Shown: positions 32,901 through 42,670, numbered from the stretch's first letter. The stretch: DNA of 64,000 nt from Cristatella mucedo (GCA_009760855.2 WPIO01000131.1:962501-1026500); one strand, 5' to 3'. Notes: generated by a model not told the origin, from the sequence alone. Program-made: numbers and translations.

Positions 32901-33962
32901 AGAGCCCAATGGCCATAGACAAGACCCAAGTCACTGCAGCTATGTTGCACAGCATTGATGCTGTGATGGACCAGAGGAGTTAGCGTCACTATGCAGTATG
33001 AGGTGTGGCATTCTTAACAGCATCGTTTGATGAAGCAGGCTACTTACAGCTGATTCGCTCTCTGGTTGCCAAAGACAGCTGGTGGCACAATGGTAGCAGA
33101 TTTGCACCCGATTCGCTATTACAGCATAGAGCATTCATTTGCACAGTCCACAGGGACTATTCGGTTAGAGCAGTAATTGAAAATATGAAGCCGGTGATTG
33201 AAAGCTCTGTGATGAGTATCAATTGAGAGAGCGAGCTTTTTCTTGCCGTGCCGAGTCGTGTACGAAAGTCGGCCTAAGATAGTACTGTATTTTTAAATTG
33301 CTACCGTGGATTGATGATTACAAGTTAGGATTCCTTTTGCAAAGTGGGACCCCTCTGTTGGTTGATATCGACTGACACAGCACTACAAACAGCAGCAAGG
33401 ATGTGGCTTTACTTCGTGCCGGTTGTTCATTTTTTTCCGGAGAGCAATCGTAAGCAAGAAGTCCTGATTGTGTCGACGCAAGCTCGTTTTTGTGGCTCCC
33501 GGCTGCACCATAATGCAAAACAAAGCGAGGTGCTGCCGAAAAGGCCTCAGTTGTAAGGCAGTGGTAGAGCCCTAGCTGTTGTTTCTCTTTCGCTCGGCGA
33601 TCCTACCTCCAGCGCCCTACGTCTAAGCCGAGAGCAAGCGAGGTTTTCCTCGAAGAGCTAAGAGATATCTCTCTTGAGCTCGTTTTTGCTCTAGTGCACC
33701 GACCCATTAAAATCTAGGCTCCTGTCCTCTGTCTCTATCTCTCTCGATGTTTTGCCATTCTACCGGCAAAACTGAGAACCACGGACGACGCCTGCAGAGC
33801 GTGTCGCCCGTGTCATGCTTACCTCGTCCGACGATTGTGCATTCCCACGCGCCCAGGTACAGAGACATGAGAGAAGGCCCACAGTCGGAGAACAAATACG
33901 AACTGACCACAAACTATTGGCATGTGCTGGCTGCCAAGCTGGCCTTCGTTATCGCCTTCGAG
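26821..33962 (+). CDS. Anoctamin (TMEM16 family) gene, C-terminal part, spliced
   Basis: Four exons in order (26,821-26,960; 29,047-29,199; 31,843-32,060; 33,857-33,962) encode the last third of an anoctamin, a Ca2+-activated chloride channel and/or phospholipid scramblase of the plasma or internal membrane. Visible family signatures are [44 protein letters not shown] and [16 protein letters not shown]. In mouse TMEM16A the two Glu of the EY-x-E motif (E702, E705) and the Glu and Asp of NNIIEIRLD (E734, D738) bind Ca2+; all four are present here. Exon phases agree for A to B (1) and C to D (2). The short exon expected between B and C (WY...AVITN-like) was not found, nor were the upstream and C-terminal exons. 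The subfamily member is not determined. The A-B intron uses a GC donor. Confidence 0.85.
27040..27119 (+). repeat. Near-perfect 39-bp inverted repeat (hairpin) in an anoctamin intron
   Basis: The left arm 27,040-27,078 and right arm 27,081-27,119 are reverse complements at 35 of 39 positions, with a 2-nt spacer; the core GCCAGCACACAAAAATAT (27,051-27,068) pairs perfectly with 27,091-27,108. As RNA it would form one long stem of pre-miRNA size. It could be a microRNA-like hairpin, a recombination-generated foldback or a tiny foldback transposon. Confidence 0.8.
27330..27750 (+). mobile_element. LINE family 2, 3' fragment
   Basis: The frame shows a [16 protein letters not shown]-like stretch (27,413-27,462) and [13 protein letters not shown], followed by the FPLSLCFER-type 3' region and a tail of ATTACATTACATT (27,728-27,742). 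It is inserted in the anoctamin A-B intron, in sense orientation. Confidence 0.85.
27760..29040. other. Anoctamin intron sequence, nothing further recognised
   Basis: This is the remainder of the A-B intron. 28,690-28,830 is rich in GTG/TGTG runs. The open frames at 28,654-28,920 and 28,695-28,889 are antiparallel shadows in GC-rich DNA without family resemblance. Confidence 0.5.
29047..29199 (+). CDS. Anoctamin exon B (transmembrane segment with Ca2+ ligands)
   Basis: This exon is bounded by CGTTGCAG and GTGAGC, 153 bp, phase 1 in and phase 1 out. It reads [35 protein letters not shown] and then [10 protein letters not shown], nearly identical to the family consensus. It is the best conserved host coding sequence in the window. 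Confidence 0.92.
29200..31842. other. Anoctamin B-C intron(s), missing small exon not located
   Basis: An exon of roughly 50 bp is expected here, starting in phase 1 and ending in phase 0. I searched for a Trp-Tyr start and an AVITN-like end and found no candidate with both splice sites. A stretch near 29,238-29,330 (after GATCGCAG) has exon-like codon composition but no family resemblance. A 26-bp tandem repeat lies at 30,345-30,404. Confidence 0.5.
30345..30404 (+). repeat. 26-bp tandem repeat, 2.3 units
   Basis: GCCTCTGTCCCCAGTGTTAA followed by TCTAT (30,345-30,370), then GACCTCTGTTCCCAGTATTG followed by ATCTAT (30,371-30,396), then a partial GACCTCTG. The units differ by four substitutions or so. 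Confidence 0.75.
31843..32060 (+). CDS. Anoctamin exon C (transmembrane segment and extracellular loop)
   Basis: A branch-point-like GCTAAC (31,811) and a T-rich tract precede the CAG acceptor at 31,842. The exon reads [17 protein letters not shown], then [17 protein letters not shown] and [10 protein letters not shown], and ends CTG followed by GTAAGA. The NVSDF/NET stretch is the glycosylatable extracellular loop in the family. It is 218 bp and ends in phase 2, which exon D completes. Confidence 0.88.
32061..33856. other. Anoctamin C-D intron, nothing else recognised
   Basis: This is intron sequence with several random-looking open frames (32,421-32,678; 33,005-33,226; 33,344-33,556) that overlap antisense frames and lack domains. 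Confidence 0.5.
33857..33962 (+). CDS. Anoctamin exon D (start of the last membrane segments)
   Basis: The acceptor GCGCCCAG leads into [16 protein letters not shown] and [16 protein letters not shown], then a GTGAGA donor in phase 0. The spacing from Y-R-D to S-E-N-K-Y is exactly that of vertebrate anoctamins. The following C-terminal exon (N/L-V-F ... P-D-x-P region) is not visible before the Polinton-like block at 34.9 kb. Confidence 0.88.
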
Positions 33963-34880
33963 GTGAGAGCAGCATGCGCTCGCAGCTAGGGGGGAGTATG
34001 GCAAGTTCAAAGTGCATCTGCTGCATTCATGTGTGCCCGCCGTCAACGAAATCTGTCAGCAGCGGCTGCTGTGAAAGTCGGCTGATGCACAGTGCCCGCT
34101 GCCACCGCAGCAGCAGCCGTGTTGGCACCGGTGATGCAAACAAAAAGCAGCAGGGCGGCGAAAGTGTTTGGAATGCACTGAGCAAACCTTGCCTGCCAGC
34201 ATCAGTGCACCAAGGTCAAGGTTAATAGAGTTAGTTGATTAAGCACTCGACGTTGATAGCATTATGAATTATTGTAATATTGTTTTGATGTGTGCATTGC
34301 AAGAAGTCTAGGGAGTGCGACTGGAAACTTTCCTGCGTAATCCCCGTTTAGTGTTATCTGAGTTACAGACCTCCATCTGTGAGTTACATTACGTAAATAC
34401 ACTACTTTGCATCGCACTGTATAGAAATTAGCATTTCTATAGCACTTCCGTTATTGTAGCTATTGAGTTACAAAACCGGCTTTCTTAGTACGATGTTTTG
34501 CCGGGTTCCAGTCGTTGAGGCAAGATTGTATAGTACCCATAAATGAAATGTACATTCCGACAAAAAATGCTCGATTTACATATCGATGCTCTCAGCTAGA
34601 GAGTACTAAGGCAGCTAGCCACCTGCTCCATACTGAAATAGAGGTTTAAAATAAAATGAATGACATGTAGCCTGGGGCTCATTCGAATGACGTCATCAAA
34701 TAAATAAACCGTACTTCGATAAACATGCTTGCTAAAGCTCAATCGTTTCTTTTCGTCCGATTTATTTAATGGCTGCCGTCATTCTCGAGACCCTATTCTC
34801 CAAACCCTTCATTTTATATCAACTTGGAGTGTTGTTAAGCTGATATGACTATAAAATAGAAAACAATATCTGCAATTAAA
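33963..34880. other. Sequence between the anoctamin exon and the Polinton-like block
   Basis: After the exon D donor, composition falls from GC-rich to AT-rich near 34,230. No C-terminal anoctamin exon is seen. A palindromic TGACGTCA lies at 34,689-34,696; its significance is unknown. The left boundary of the Polinton-like block lies somewhere in 34,750-34,910 but I see no terminal inverted repeat. Confidence 0.45.
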
Positions 34881-34916
34881 CTTATATTAATTTTAATACA
34901 TTTTCTATCTTTATAT

Positions 34917-35123
34917 ATGTCTGAAAACGTTGATTACCTTACGCGACGGGAGGATGAAAAATTTAGCGAACATGCAAAACGTATTAGAGAAGAGGTAAGA
35001 AATCGTACAGGTCTTCTTCCAAAATATCTTTTCTCAAAAGAAAGTTTAGATGCAAAGATTGCAACTCTACGAACACCAGCAGTCGTAAAACTAGATAATC
35101 CTATAGCTAAGAAAACCGTTTGA
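34917..35123 (+). CDS. Small ORF in the Polinton-like block, unrecognised
   Basis: This is a 68-codon frame starting MSENVDYLTRREDEK. It is charged, predicted helical in its first half, and unlike the host sequence in its A-rich codon use. It may be the N-terminal part of the polymerase polyprotein or a separate element gene. It ends in TGA, after which A-rich coding-like sequence continues in another frame. Confidence 0.4.
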   Translation: MSENVDYLTRREDEKFSEHAKRIREEVRNRTGLLPKYLFSKESLDAKIATLRTPAVVKLDNPIAKKTV

Positions 35124-35630
35124 CTAACAGTGGATGGTCTTTCGACAGAAAGTCCAAGAGAATAATGAAAGTACAAGAAACAGGTTGGTTTTAAGGAAAA
35201 TCTTATAATTGGTAAATCCTTAGATTATGAATATATAAGACTAGAAAAGAATTTAATTGATTTCGATGCCATATATGATTAGATTGGAGCAGCACTTAAA
35301 TTACTTATTAAAGAATCAGTTGAAAAACAACAGTGACAAAAATGACCCTTGTTCTTTCGCCTATTTTAGCTTCAGAAAATGGAGCTTTGAATTACCAACC
35401 ATCTTCAGGAGTGAGTAATTCAAAAATAAATAGAGTTTCAGATATTGATAGAATAATTAGAATGCAATTTACAACTTTTAAAAAGAAAGTAGAGGAATGG
35501 TTAGAAAGATGTTGTAAATGGATTATAATTGGAAATTATGCTATTTATGCAGTTTTCTTATTTTCATACAACGTTCGGTGGTAGTTAATTACCAATGCTA
35601 GAAGGATTAAAAAAGAAGAGATCAACAAAT

Positions 35631-35668
35631 AATAAAAACAAAAAACAAAAACAAAAAACAAAAAAAAT
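35631..35668 (+). repeat. A-rich (CAAAAA)n tract, tail of the SINE
   Basis: Repeated AAAAAC/CAAAAAA units lie directly beside the 3' end of the minus-strand SINE. On that strand this is a T-rich GTTTTT repeat, probably the SINE's tail. Confidence 0.7.
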
Positions 35669-35670
35669 AC

Positions 35671-35852
35671 TAGCTGATTTAACAGCCTCTTTTTGTATAG
35701 CGACAGAAGAGTCTTGACGGCTATCACCACCGCTTGCAGTGGCGATAAAGGATCGCCCACCACAGGAGTCGAACTCACGACCTTGGGACCGAGGTCGTGA
35801 GTTCGACTTGTGAAAAGCAACCGCCTTACTCAGTGAGCCATTACGGCTCACC
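35671..35852 (-). mobile_element. tRNA-derived SINE, family 2, inserted in the polymerase remnant
   Basis: The minus strand runs GGTGAGCCGTAATGGCTCAC, a B-box-containing head, the CGATCCTTTATCGCCACTGC body and CTGTCGCTATACAAAAAGAG, matching 9,484-9,652. Polymerase-like coding sequence is present on both sides, so the SINE entered the element after its integration. The head contains an extra perfect 17-bp inverted repeat (35,767-35,783 with 35,792-35,808). Confidence 0.8.
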
Positions 35853-38800
35853 AATATAAGAATGAATCGGATGATCTTTGTGCTTTATGGTGTGTTAAGG
35901 TTGCTTCATTGGAGAGATAACCATTTAGAATCTACAGCTGATCTACAAGAAATATTACATGAGAAAGATTCACATCATCTACAGAAAATAGAAGAGTTGT
36001 TCAACCTTAGTGAACATTATCCTTCAAACGTATAAAATGTTGTTGATATTCCTCATTTAGCAGAATTATATAGCATAACAGTTTATGTTTACGAATATGA
36101 TAAAAAAATTCTCACTCCACTTGTAGTAGTTGATGAGGAGAAAGATAAGAATTAGGATCTTCATTTGTATAGCACACACAAATATAAACAACTTTTATTA
36201 TGTAGTTATTAAAAATTTCTATGGTTTGTGTAGAAGTAGCAAAGGATATGGAACACAGCTTACTTGCAAAAGATGTTTGTGTAGATTTTACCCTAAAGAA
36301 AAACTATAATCACATGTTGATGCTTGCAAACGTGAAAATGGTAAATCTAGAATAAAAATGCCAAGTGGAGATAGAAAAAAGGTGGTAAATTCAAAAGCAT
36401 ATTCCTTATTTATCTGCTTATACTACTACTGGTTATACAGGAAAGCAGAGAACGTTTAAAATATTCAATGGTCCAAATAGTGTTAAAGATCTTTCAAAAG
36501 GTTTGTTAAAGTAGTTGAAAGAAGAAAAAATTAAATATAACCTATTCTTGATAAATACAATAAATTTTATTATGTCTTTTAAGAAAGAAGACAAAGAAGT
36601 TTTGGGAATGCAACTGTTTTTCATATTTGCGATTCAGATTTAAATGAAAATAATGTTTTAGATTATTGTCATTTAACAGGAGAGTATAGAGGAGCTGCTC
36701 ATATTGTCTTCAACTTAAATCTCAGCACTAATCCTAAGAAGTTCAAACGTTTCAAGATTCAAAACTAGATAAAAAAGTTATTGCCAATAACATGGAGAAG
36801 TTTATAAACATTGAAATTGTGTCTTAGCTTAAATCACTCTTTACAAATGTTGCAAAAAAGCTTAGCAGATCTTGTAAATAATGTTGTTAAATCAGGAAAA
36901 CCACTAGAACAAACAATAAATTACTTTTCAATGTAGGATGATAAATAATTTGATCTATTAAAAGAAAAAGGTATAGTGACTTTTGAGTATACAGATTCGT
37001 TTTTAAGACTAGATGAAAAGTCACCACCCCAATTACAAGGCTTAATAGCATAATAAATGAAACAAACTTAGATGAAAAAGATTATGATCGTGTTAAGAAA
37101 GTTTGGGTATGGATGAAAAAAATAGATCCAAACACTGAAGATACATTAGGAAAGTATAGCGATAATAATCAAACTATGGATGTTCTTCTACTGGCAGATG
37201 CATTTCAGCATTTTAGACATTTATCAAAGGAAATTGACACTGTAGATCCTGCCCATTTCCTTACAGCACCATGTTAAACTTGGATTGCAGGTTTGAGATT
37301 TTCAAAGGTTAAACTAGATTTATTAACAAACTTTGAAAATTAAATTTTGACTTCTTTGTAATTGCCAAAGAGGAGGAATAACACAAGCATCATGTAGATA
37401 TATTAAAGCAAGCAATGAAATGGCTTCTAAGTATGATAGTTCTAAAGAACAGAGTTGGTTTCTTTAAGTAGATATAAATTCATTATAGACTAAGGCAATG
37501 ACTCAACCACTTCCACTTACCAATTTCAAGTTTTTAGATAGTAAGAAAATAAAAAAGTTTACAACTTAAAAGGTATTAACATTAAAAGAACATGCTGAAA
37601 CTGGTTATGCTTTTAAAATAGATATGAACTCTCTAGATGAATTACATGATATTTATTCTGATTATCCTACTTTACCAGTTCAGAGAAACGTATATGTTAA
37701 GGAATACTCTGGTTATAAAATGGAAACGTTACAAAAGGATGACAAGAAAAAAGTAGATGATCGTGAAAGTAAAGTAGAAAACTGATTTTTTGATCTCGAA
37801 CCAAAGTTAAATTTTTCATTCATTATAGAAATCTACAACTTGCAATTGAAAGAGGATATGTATTAACGAAGATAAATAGAGTAATGAGTTATACACAAAG
37901 TAGATGGTTCAGTGGATATATACCTAATAACATTGCCAGAAGAAAAGAAGCAAAGGATGAATTTGAAAATGAATAATCGAAAGTAAAAAAACAATGCATT
38001 CTTCGGAAAGACAATTGACAATGTCAGAGAAGGGTAAACATTGAGCTGTTTGATCTAAAATATGACAAGGATATTTTAGTTTCAGATAACAGAGTAATGA
38101 GTGCAAGGTTTACAGACAGAAGATTGTTTAATCGAGATTTAGTTTTAATTGAAACAACAAAAGCAGAGATCTGTGTTGATAAACCAATTTATTTAGGTTT
38201 GACAATTATAGATATTTCAAAACTAATAATACAAGACTTCTATTACAACACACTAAAAGATTACTAAAATGATAGAGTAACACTTGAATATACTGTTACT
38301 GACTCTTTGGTAATGCAAATAAATACTGATCATGCTTATTGAGATTTTGAAAATTATTTAGATTACCAAGACATTTCTGGCTATCCCAAGAATCAATATA
38401 TATGGAAAGTAGAAGGAGCTGAAGTGATTATACCTGCTAATAAGGGAAGTCTAGGAAAATTAAAAAATGAAATATGTGAAAAATATTCAGTATATTCAAA
38501 AACAAAAATATATTAAAGATGAGAAAGGTATTATGATAGGAAAATCAATCGTACTTGAGGAGGGTGTTTTCTTAGGATTAAAACTTTATTCGATGCAGAT
38601 AGCTATCAAGAAAAAAAGAAATATAAGTTAAATTTGTAGTTAAAAAAGCAAAAGAAACAAAGAAAAATGTAAAAATGTTATGAAACAATATGTTGGCTCT
38701 CTTAAAACTGGATATGATGTTTATTGCAATCTCTCAAGATTTCAATCTAGAAACCATCAAAGTTTTACTATAACACAATCTAAAAAACCACTATCGGCAT

Positions 38801-39087
38801 TTGACTCAAAGCGATATTAATTTGACTGTGGAGTTCATAGTTAAACTTACGGTCAATATAGAATAACAGAGAGTGGTGACCCTTGTGAAAAAAGTAATAT
38901 TGATATGGATGCCAAAACGGAAGAGTGAAAACACTAAACCAATTCTTATAGAGAAAGTTAGATTAACTAATAAAGAGAAAACGGAACTTGATAGCAAAAA
39001 CGCGTTGAAATATAAGAGGAAATAGATCTATACAAGTAAATTGAAAAATTAGAAATACATAATTCAAATTATTTTTACTATTATAGG

Positions 39088-39780
39088 ATGGATCCCAAAA
39101 AAGATTTCCAAGTTTCAGAAGAGTCATGTGGCGAATCAATTGAAAGTTTCAGAAGAGTCATGTGGTGAATCAATTGAAATTACCAGTTGTAATAGTGAAT
39201 CTGAATACTCAGAAGACTTAACCGATGATCCTGACAACGATCCAGAAATGGAGCAAAAGTTGAATCTGAATCATATATGACTGAAAAATCTTCTATTATA
39301 AATCCTGAAACAGGAACTGATACAAAAGATGAAGGTATATAAGCCTTCAAGAGCTTCTATATGGTAAGGAAGGTGTTGAATCGTATTAGGAATTTATATT
39401 CGATATACTCGATGATGGAATGTATGTAGTTGAAACTGAAACTGAGGATGGAGGAGAAGAATCCGTATTTCAATTAAATAACATTATCTTTACATGTATA
39501 GAAAATGCATGTCTCAAGAATTCTTAGCTGTGAACAATCTAGATAAATGGCAATACAAATTAGTCTGCAACAGCTTAAAGGAGAGGATCAACGAGCAGTT
39601 AAACATCCACTTGATAAACTTACTCCGGATCTAAATAGTTCAGTTATCAGTGTTCTTAATGATATCTGTGAACTTGTGAAAAACTTATGGAATGTCGGAG
39701 CGAGATAAATGGGATGCTTGAAAAAGCAAGCACAAATATAAAACTCCGAAAACAAAACCAGGTATATAAATTAGTTAATT
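39088..39780 (+). pseudogene. Acidic ORF remnant with 34-bp tandem repeat, Polinton-like block
   Basis: An ATG at 39,088 opens a frame beginning MDPKKDFQVSEESCGESIES. A 34-bp unit (39,111-39,144) is duplicated in tandem (39,145-39,178, one mismatch), which shifts the frame. Downstream another frame continues with acidic runs (EDLTDDPDNDPEMEQK, about 39,211-39,258) and further broken acidic and hydrophilic segments to about 39,780. No family is recognised. It may be a second gene of the element lying after the polymerase. Confidence 0.45.
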
Positions 39781-39849
39781 TATAATAAATAAATTGTATT
39801 ACAATATATATAAAATGGAAGGCTCAATAATTCTTTGTAGTAAAACAGC

Positions 39850-40100
39850 ACGAATAATGCGTTGAACATTTGTGCTGATAAGTTTTAAATATACAATGAT
39901 ACTATATTAGGAAGAAATAATCTTTATACTTATATTATACAATTACGAAATTCATGTATTATGGCACTGCTCTGCTATGATTCAGGTATATCTCAGTAAA
40001 GACTCCGGAGTATTATGTGAACGGACAAAGATCATCTCAGCTACCTCTTAGATATGGTATACCTTAGAGCTCATTGTGTTATAGATCCATCGAGCGCTCA
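39850..40100. other. AT-rich junction, nothing recognised
   Basis: This is the right border region of the Polinton-like block. I see no inverted copy of its left side and no convincing target-site duplication. Confidence 0.4.
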
Positions 40101-40109
40101 AGTCGGTAA

Positions 40110-40450
40110 GACTTTTGGTACAGCTTAAGTGACTGTTAACTGGCAGGCCATTTCTTGTCTGACTTTACGAGCTAGCAGATAGATGTGTTTCACAGATGGC
40201 AAGAGTGCAAGCCCGTCCAGATAGGCTAGATGCTGATTCAAAATTTCTGAAACCTGCCCTCAGCATGGGTGAATAGAAAAGAATCTGAGGGTACCATTCG
40301 TTAGACACTGGAAGCTGGGATATCCATTCATGCTGCTGGTGAAACCATGCATTACGCCTGCATCGTGTAAATGAACTTGTTAAAAGCTAGATGGGTACTG
40401 TGAGATGGACGTGGGAAACATTATTTTTGCACAAAAAAAGAAAACTGTGA
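40110..40450 (-). repeat. Lectin-block flank, partial copy (minus)
   Basis: GAATCTGAGGGTACCATTCG (40,284) is the inverse of the block A site at 10,770 and the block E site at 53,615. GCAAGAGTGCAAGCCCG (40,199) is the inverse of 19,680-19,696. Only the far-upstream flank of the lectin block is represented. Confidence 0.6.
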
Positions 40451-40559
40451 GATTGTTTAGTATTTTGGTATTGGATACCAATAAATTAGTTGCTCCTTAA
40501 CTGTTTATTCCTAATTACCTATAACACCTTTAAGCTCTTGCTGGTTACTATTAGACATT

Positions 40560-41200
40560 TGTATCGTGTACCTAGGAATTCGGGTAAAATTATCAAGCTC
40601 CCTCGCTTAGCCTAATTCCCTATGAATAAAGTTTTAGTCGATATAATTACCAGATGTCGCTTGAGTAATGATAGGTACAATGGCAATATTAGAGCACGGT
40701 CCTTTCGTGAGTCGCTCTAGGTACTTTTTGCAACAGGTTTCTTCCTCGCTCGTTGTGGAACAATTATCGAACGCTTGCATCTAGCTGTTTGTGCGGAGGA
40801 GAAGCAATTAAATGATAATGTATTATTGTGAAATATTGTGTATGGAAGGTGAAGTGACAAAATCAGCATGCAAACTGTAATATTTTTAATTCAATACAAG
40901 CAAGCTAATCAGGTGAGTGCCAGTACGACAGTGTTGCATGCACGAGAGTACGGTAGTGTCCGAATCAGCCTAACTCAGGCACTGGCAATCTGACTGTAGG
41001 AGAGACAGTATCTCTCGCCGAATGTATTTCTAACGAACACTAACCGGTTGCTACGAACTCGACAAGTAATTTAGGCTTCTGTTATTCGCAGCTCATGGGC
41101 CTTAAGCGCTTTTTAGTCAGGCATCTTCAATTGATGGGAGACGTTGAAGCCAAGATGGCATTACTCCAACCTCGCCTGAGCTAGGCGGCAATAATTCTAG
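40560..41200 (+). repeat. Partial copy of duplicated segment S
   Basis: TGTCGCTTGAGTAATGATAG (40,656) and its surroundings align to 70-110 and 49,940-49,980. The homology fades after about 41,150. 41,200-41,520 holds nothing I recognise. Confidence 0.45.
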
Positions 41201-41520
41201 TTGAACCTCCTTTGCTACCAAACAAGCAGCATTAAACTAAAACGCTCTTTTTAAAATTTTTGGTCCATTTATTCTCCGGCTCAAGCATACAAAAGAGCAA
41301 AACCGAGTTTCCATTAACTGGAATGTGCGGACTAATATAAATTGTATTTATACATCCTAGCAAAATTCATGTATAGCTACTATAAAGGTATTGTGGAATC
41401 ACAGCTTTAAAACCCGAAAATGCGACGCCTACAATTAATTTTCTCCTTCACTTCTACTAGTGCTGGTTTTCCTTGAGGTGCTCTCTGGGATCCCTTCTGT
41501 TATCACAAGTGTAATTTATT

Positions 41521-41955
41521 TAATGCAATGTAATGCAATTTAATGTATCTTTGTCAGTTACTCCACAGTGACTATGTGGGTATTACTCAAGAGAGTTCTT
41601 TGTAGTCTTCTCACAGCCTTAACAGCTTTCGGTATGCATTTGGCTACCAAAAGACTCTCACGAAACAATGAGAAAGTAAGAGGCATGGAGGAGCCAGGAT
41701 AGAATTTGTGATAGTGAGTGACATAGAATCAGCAGCTTAGGATCGCTGGACTGGATGCGACATAGTCGGCAGCAGTAGAGTAGTTGTCGTTGCCTAAGAT
41801 TCGTAGGAGCGAGTTCCACAGTCTGCAGAGCTAATGCTTTTGTTGCCAACGGTCTTCAAACACAGGAGTAAAACAGCTAACTTGTTGTCCTTACAGGATC
41901 TGAGGGCACGAAGAGGCTGAAGCTGTTGCAAAAGCTCAGCTAGGTCAGCATCGTT
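41521..41955 (-). mobile_element. LINE family 2, 3' fragment
   Basis: On the minus strand: DLAELLQQLQPLRALRSC, KLAVLLLCLKTVGNKSISSA and the 3' segment matching 14,560-14,710, then a TTGCATTACATTGC-like tail near 41,525. It is joined at about 41,957 to LINE family 1 sequence of opposite orientation. Confidence 0.8.
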
Positions 41956-41959
41956 TTTA

Positions 41960-42670
41960 GTGCATGATGATCTACTTAGGAATGCAGACCAACGGGGATT
42001 ATATGGGCTCGCTGCGCTCAATCTTTCGGCAGCTTTTGAAACTAACTCGATCACCAAGTTCCTTTCCAGCATCGCTAATCATGACTCGGCATCGTCGGTA
42101 CTCGCACTTTGGTGGTTTCCGGCACTATCTCATCGGTGCTCTAGAGTAATGATTTTGATAAATTAAAGATCATCCCACGAGCCAATGAGATACGCGGGAC
42201 CTCGAGCCTTAGCCTCGCACGGTTCTCGATGTGAAAGGATAGAGATCATCGGAGCAGCCACTGCAGTATGGAGTACCACGGGGGTCAGTGATGTGTCAAG
42301 TTCATTTCACTGCTGCTGCTGCTCTTCTCCTCGCCGCTGCGGTTGCCAGGAACAGTTTACACTCTCACTTCTACCCAGATGGCATTCAGTTATACCTATG
42401 CTTTGATCCCTCCAAGTCATCCAGCATGTCAAATTCTTTAAACTTCCTTGTTGCATGTATTGATGATACCGCCACAATGATTGCAGCAAATTAGCAAGCA
42501 AGTGTTGTTCAGAAATTGCTACAACCTAAAGCTCAAAGTAGGCTCTACCAGCATATTTCCCGTTGTATCTTTACAAAATCTAGGAATCGTATTCCAAAGT
42601 GACCTTTCATCAGACGGCCGCATCAGCGTAACAGTCAAGTTTTATCAGTCTTATCAGTCTTAAACAATCA
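41960..42670 (+). mobile_element. LINE family 1 reverse-transcriptase fragment
   Basis: The plus strand shows the catalytic A block as LNLSAAFETN (42,018-42,047; family D-L-S-A-A-F-D-T), the PRGSV-like block near 42,285, and FYPDGIQLYLCF (42,368-42,403), where the catalytic Y-A-D-D has decayed to Y-P-D-G. These are followed by KLKVGSTSIFP and LQNLGIVFQSDLSSDGRIS. The same stretch is found at 56,225-57,200. It ends where segment homology to 58,845 begins. Confidence 0.8.

Larger units (their letters stand above)
35330..39000 (+). pseudogene. Broken protein-primed family-B DNA polymerase (pPolB)
   Basis: Motifs in order: CHLTGEYRGAAH zinc-finger/HNH-like block (about 36,667-36,702), TMDVLLLADAFQHF (37,174-37,215), RGGITQASCRY (37,369-37,401), the polymerase A-type block beginning DINSL (37,471-37,517, with a stop at the expected Tyr), NNAFFGKT (about 37,990-38,013), KPIYLGL (38,181-38,201) and the C-type catalytic block TVTDSL (38,292-38,309). 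In the family the last reads D-T-D-S, so the first catalytic Asp is replaced by Val. More than a dozen in-frame stops and several frameshifts interrupt it, and a SINE (35,671-35,852) splits the N-terminal part. Such polymerases replicate Polintons, virophage-like elements and linear plasmids. This copy cannot encode an active enzyme. Confidence 0.8.
34880..39850 (+). mobile_element. Decayed Polinton/Maverick-like element fragment (protein-primed DNA polymerase B)
   Basis: A roughly 5-kb block much richer in A+T than its surroundings, with plus-strand coding remains in three frames. Its core is a family-B DNA polymerase of the organellar/viral, protein-primed type (positions in the separate entry). 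A short basic-acidic frame precedes it and an acidic one follows. No integrase, packaging ATPase, protease or capsid gene was found, and no terminal inverted repeats were recognised, so this is a fragment of a larger element or of a related virus-like or linear-plasmid insertion. It sits between the anoctamin gene and the lectin-flank segment at 40.1 kb. Confidence 0.75.

Noticed and set aside
34880-39850. Variant genetic code (TAA/TAG as sense) for the Polinton-like polymerase
   Set aside because: Expected residues at the stops vary (Tyr, Leu, Gln, others), TGA also occurs, and frameshifts are present, so ordinary decay explains it better.
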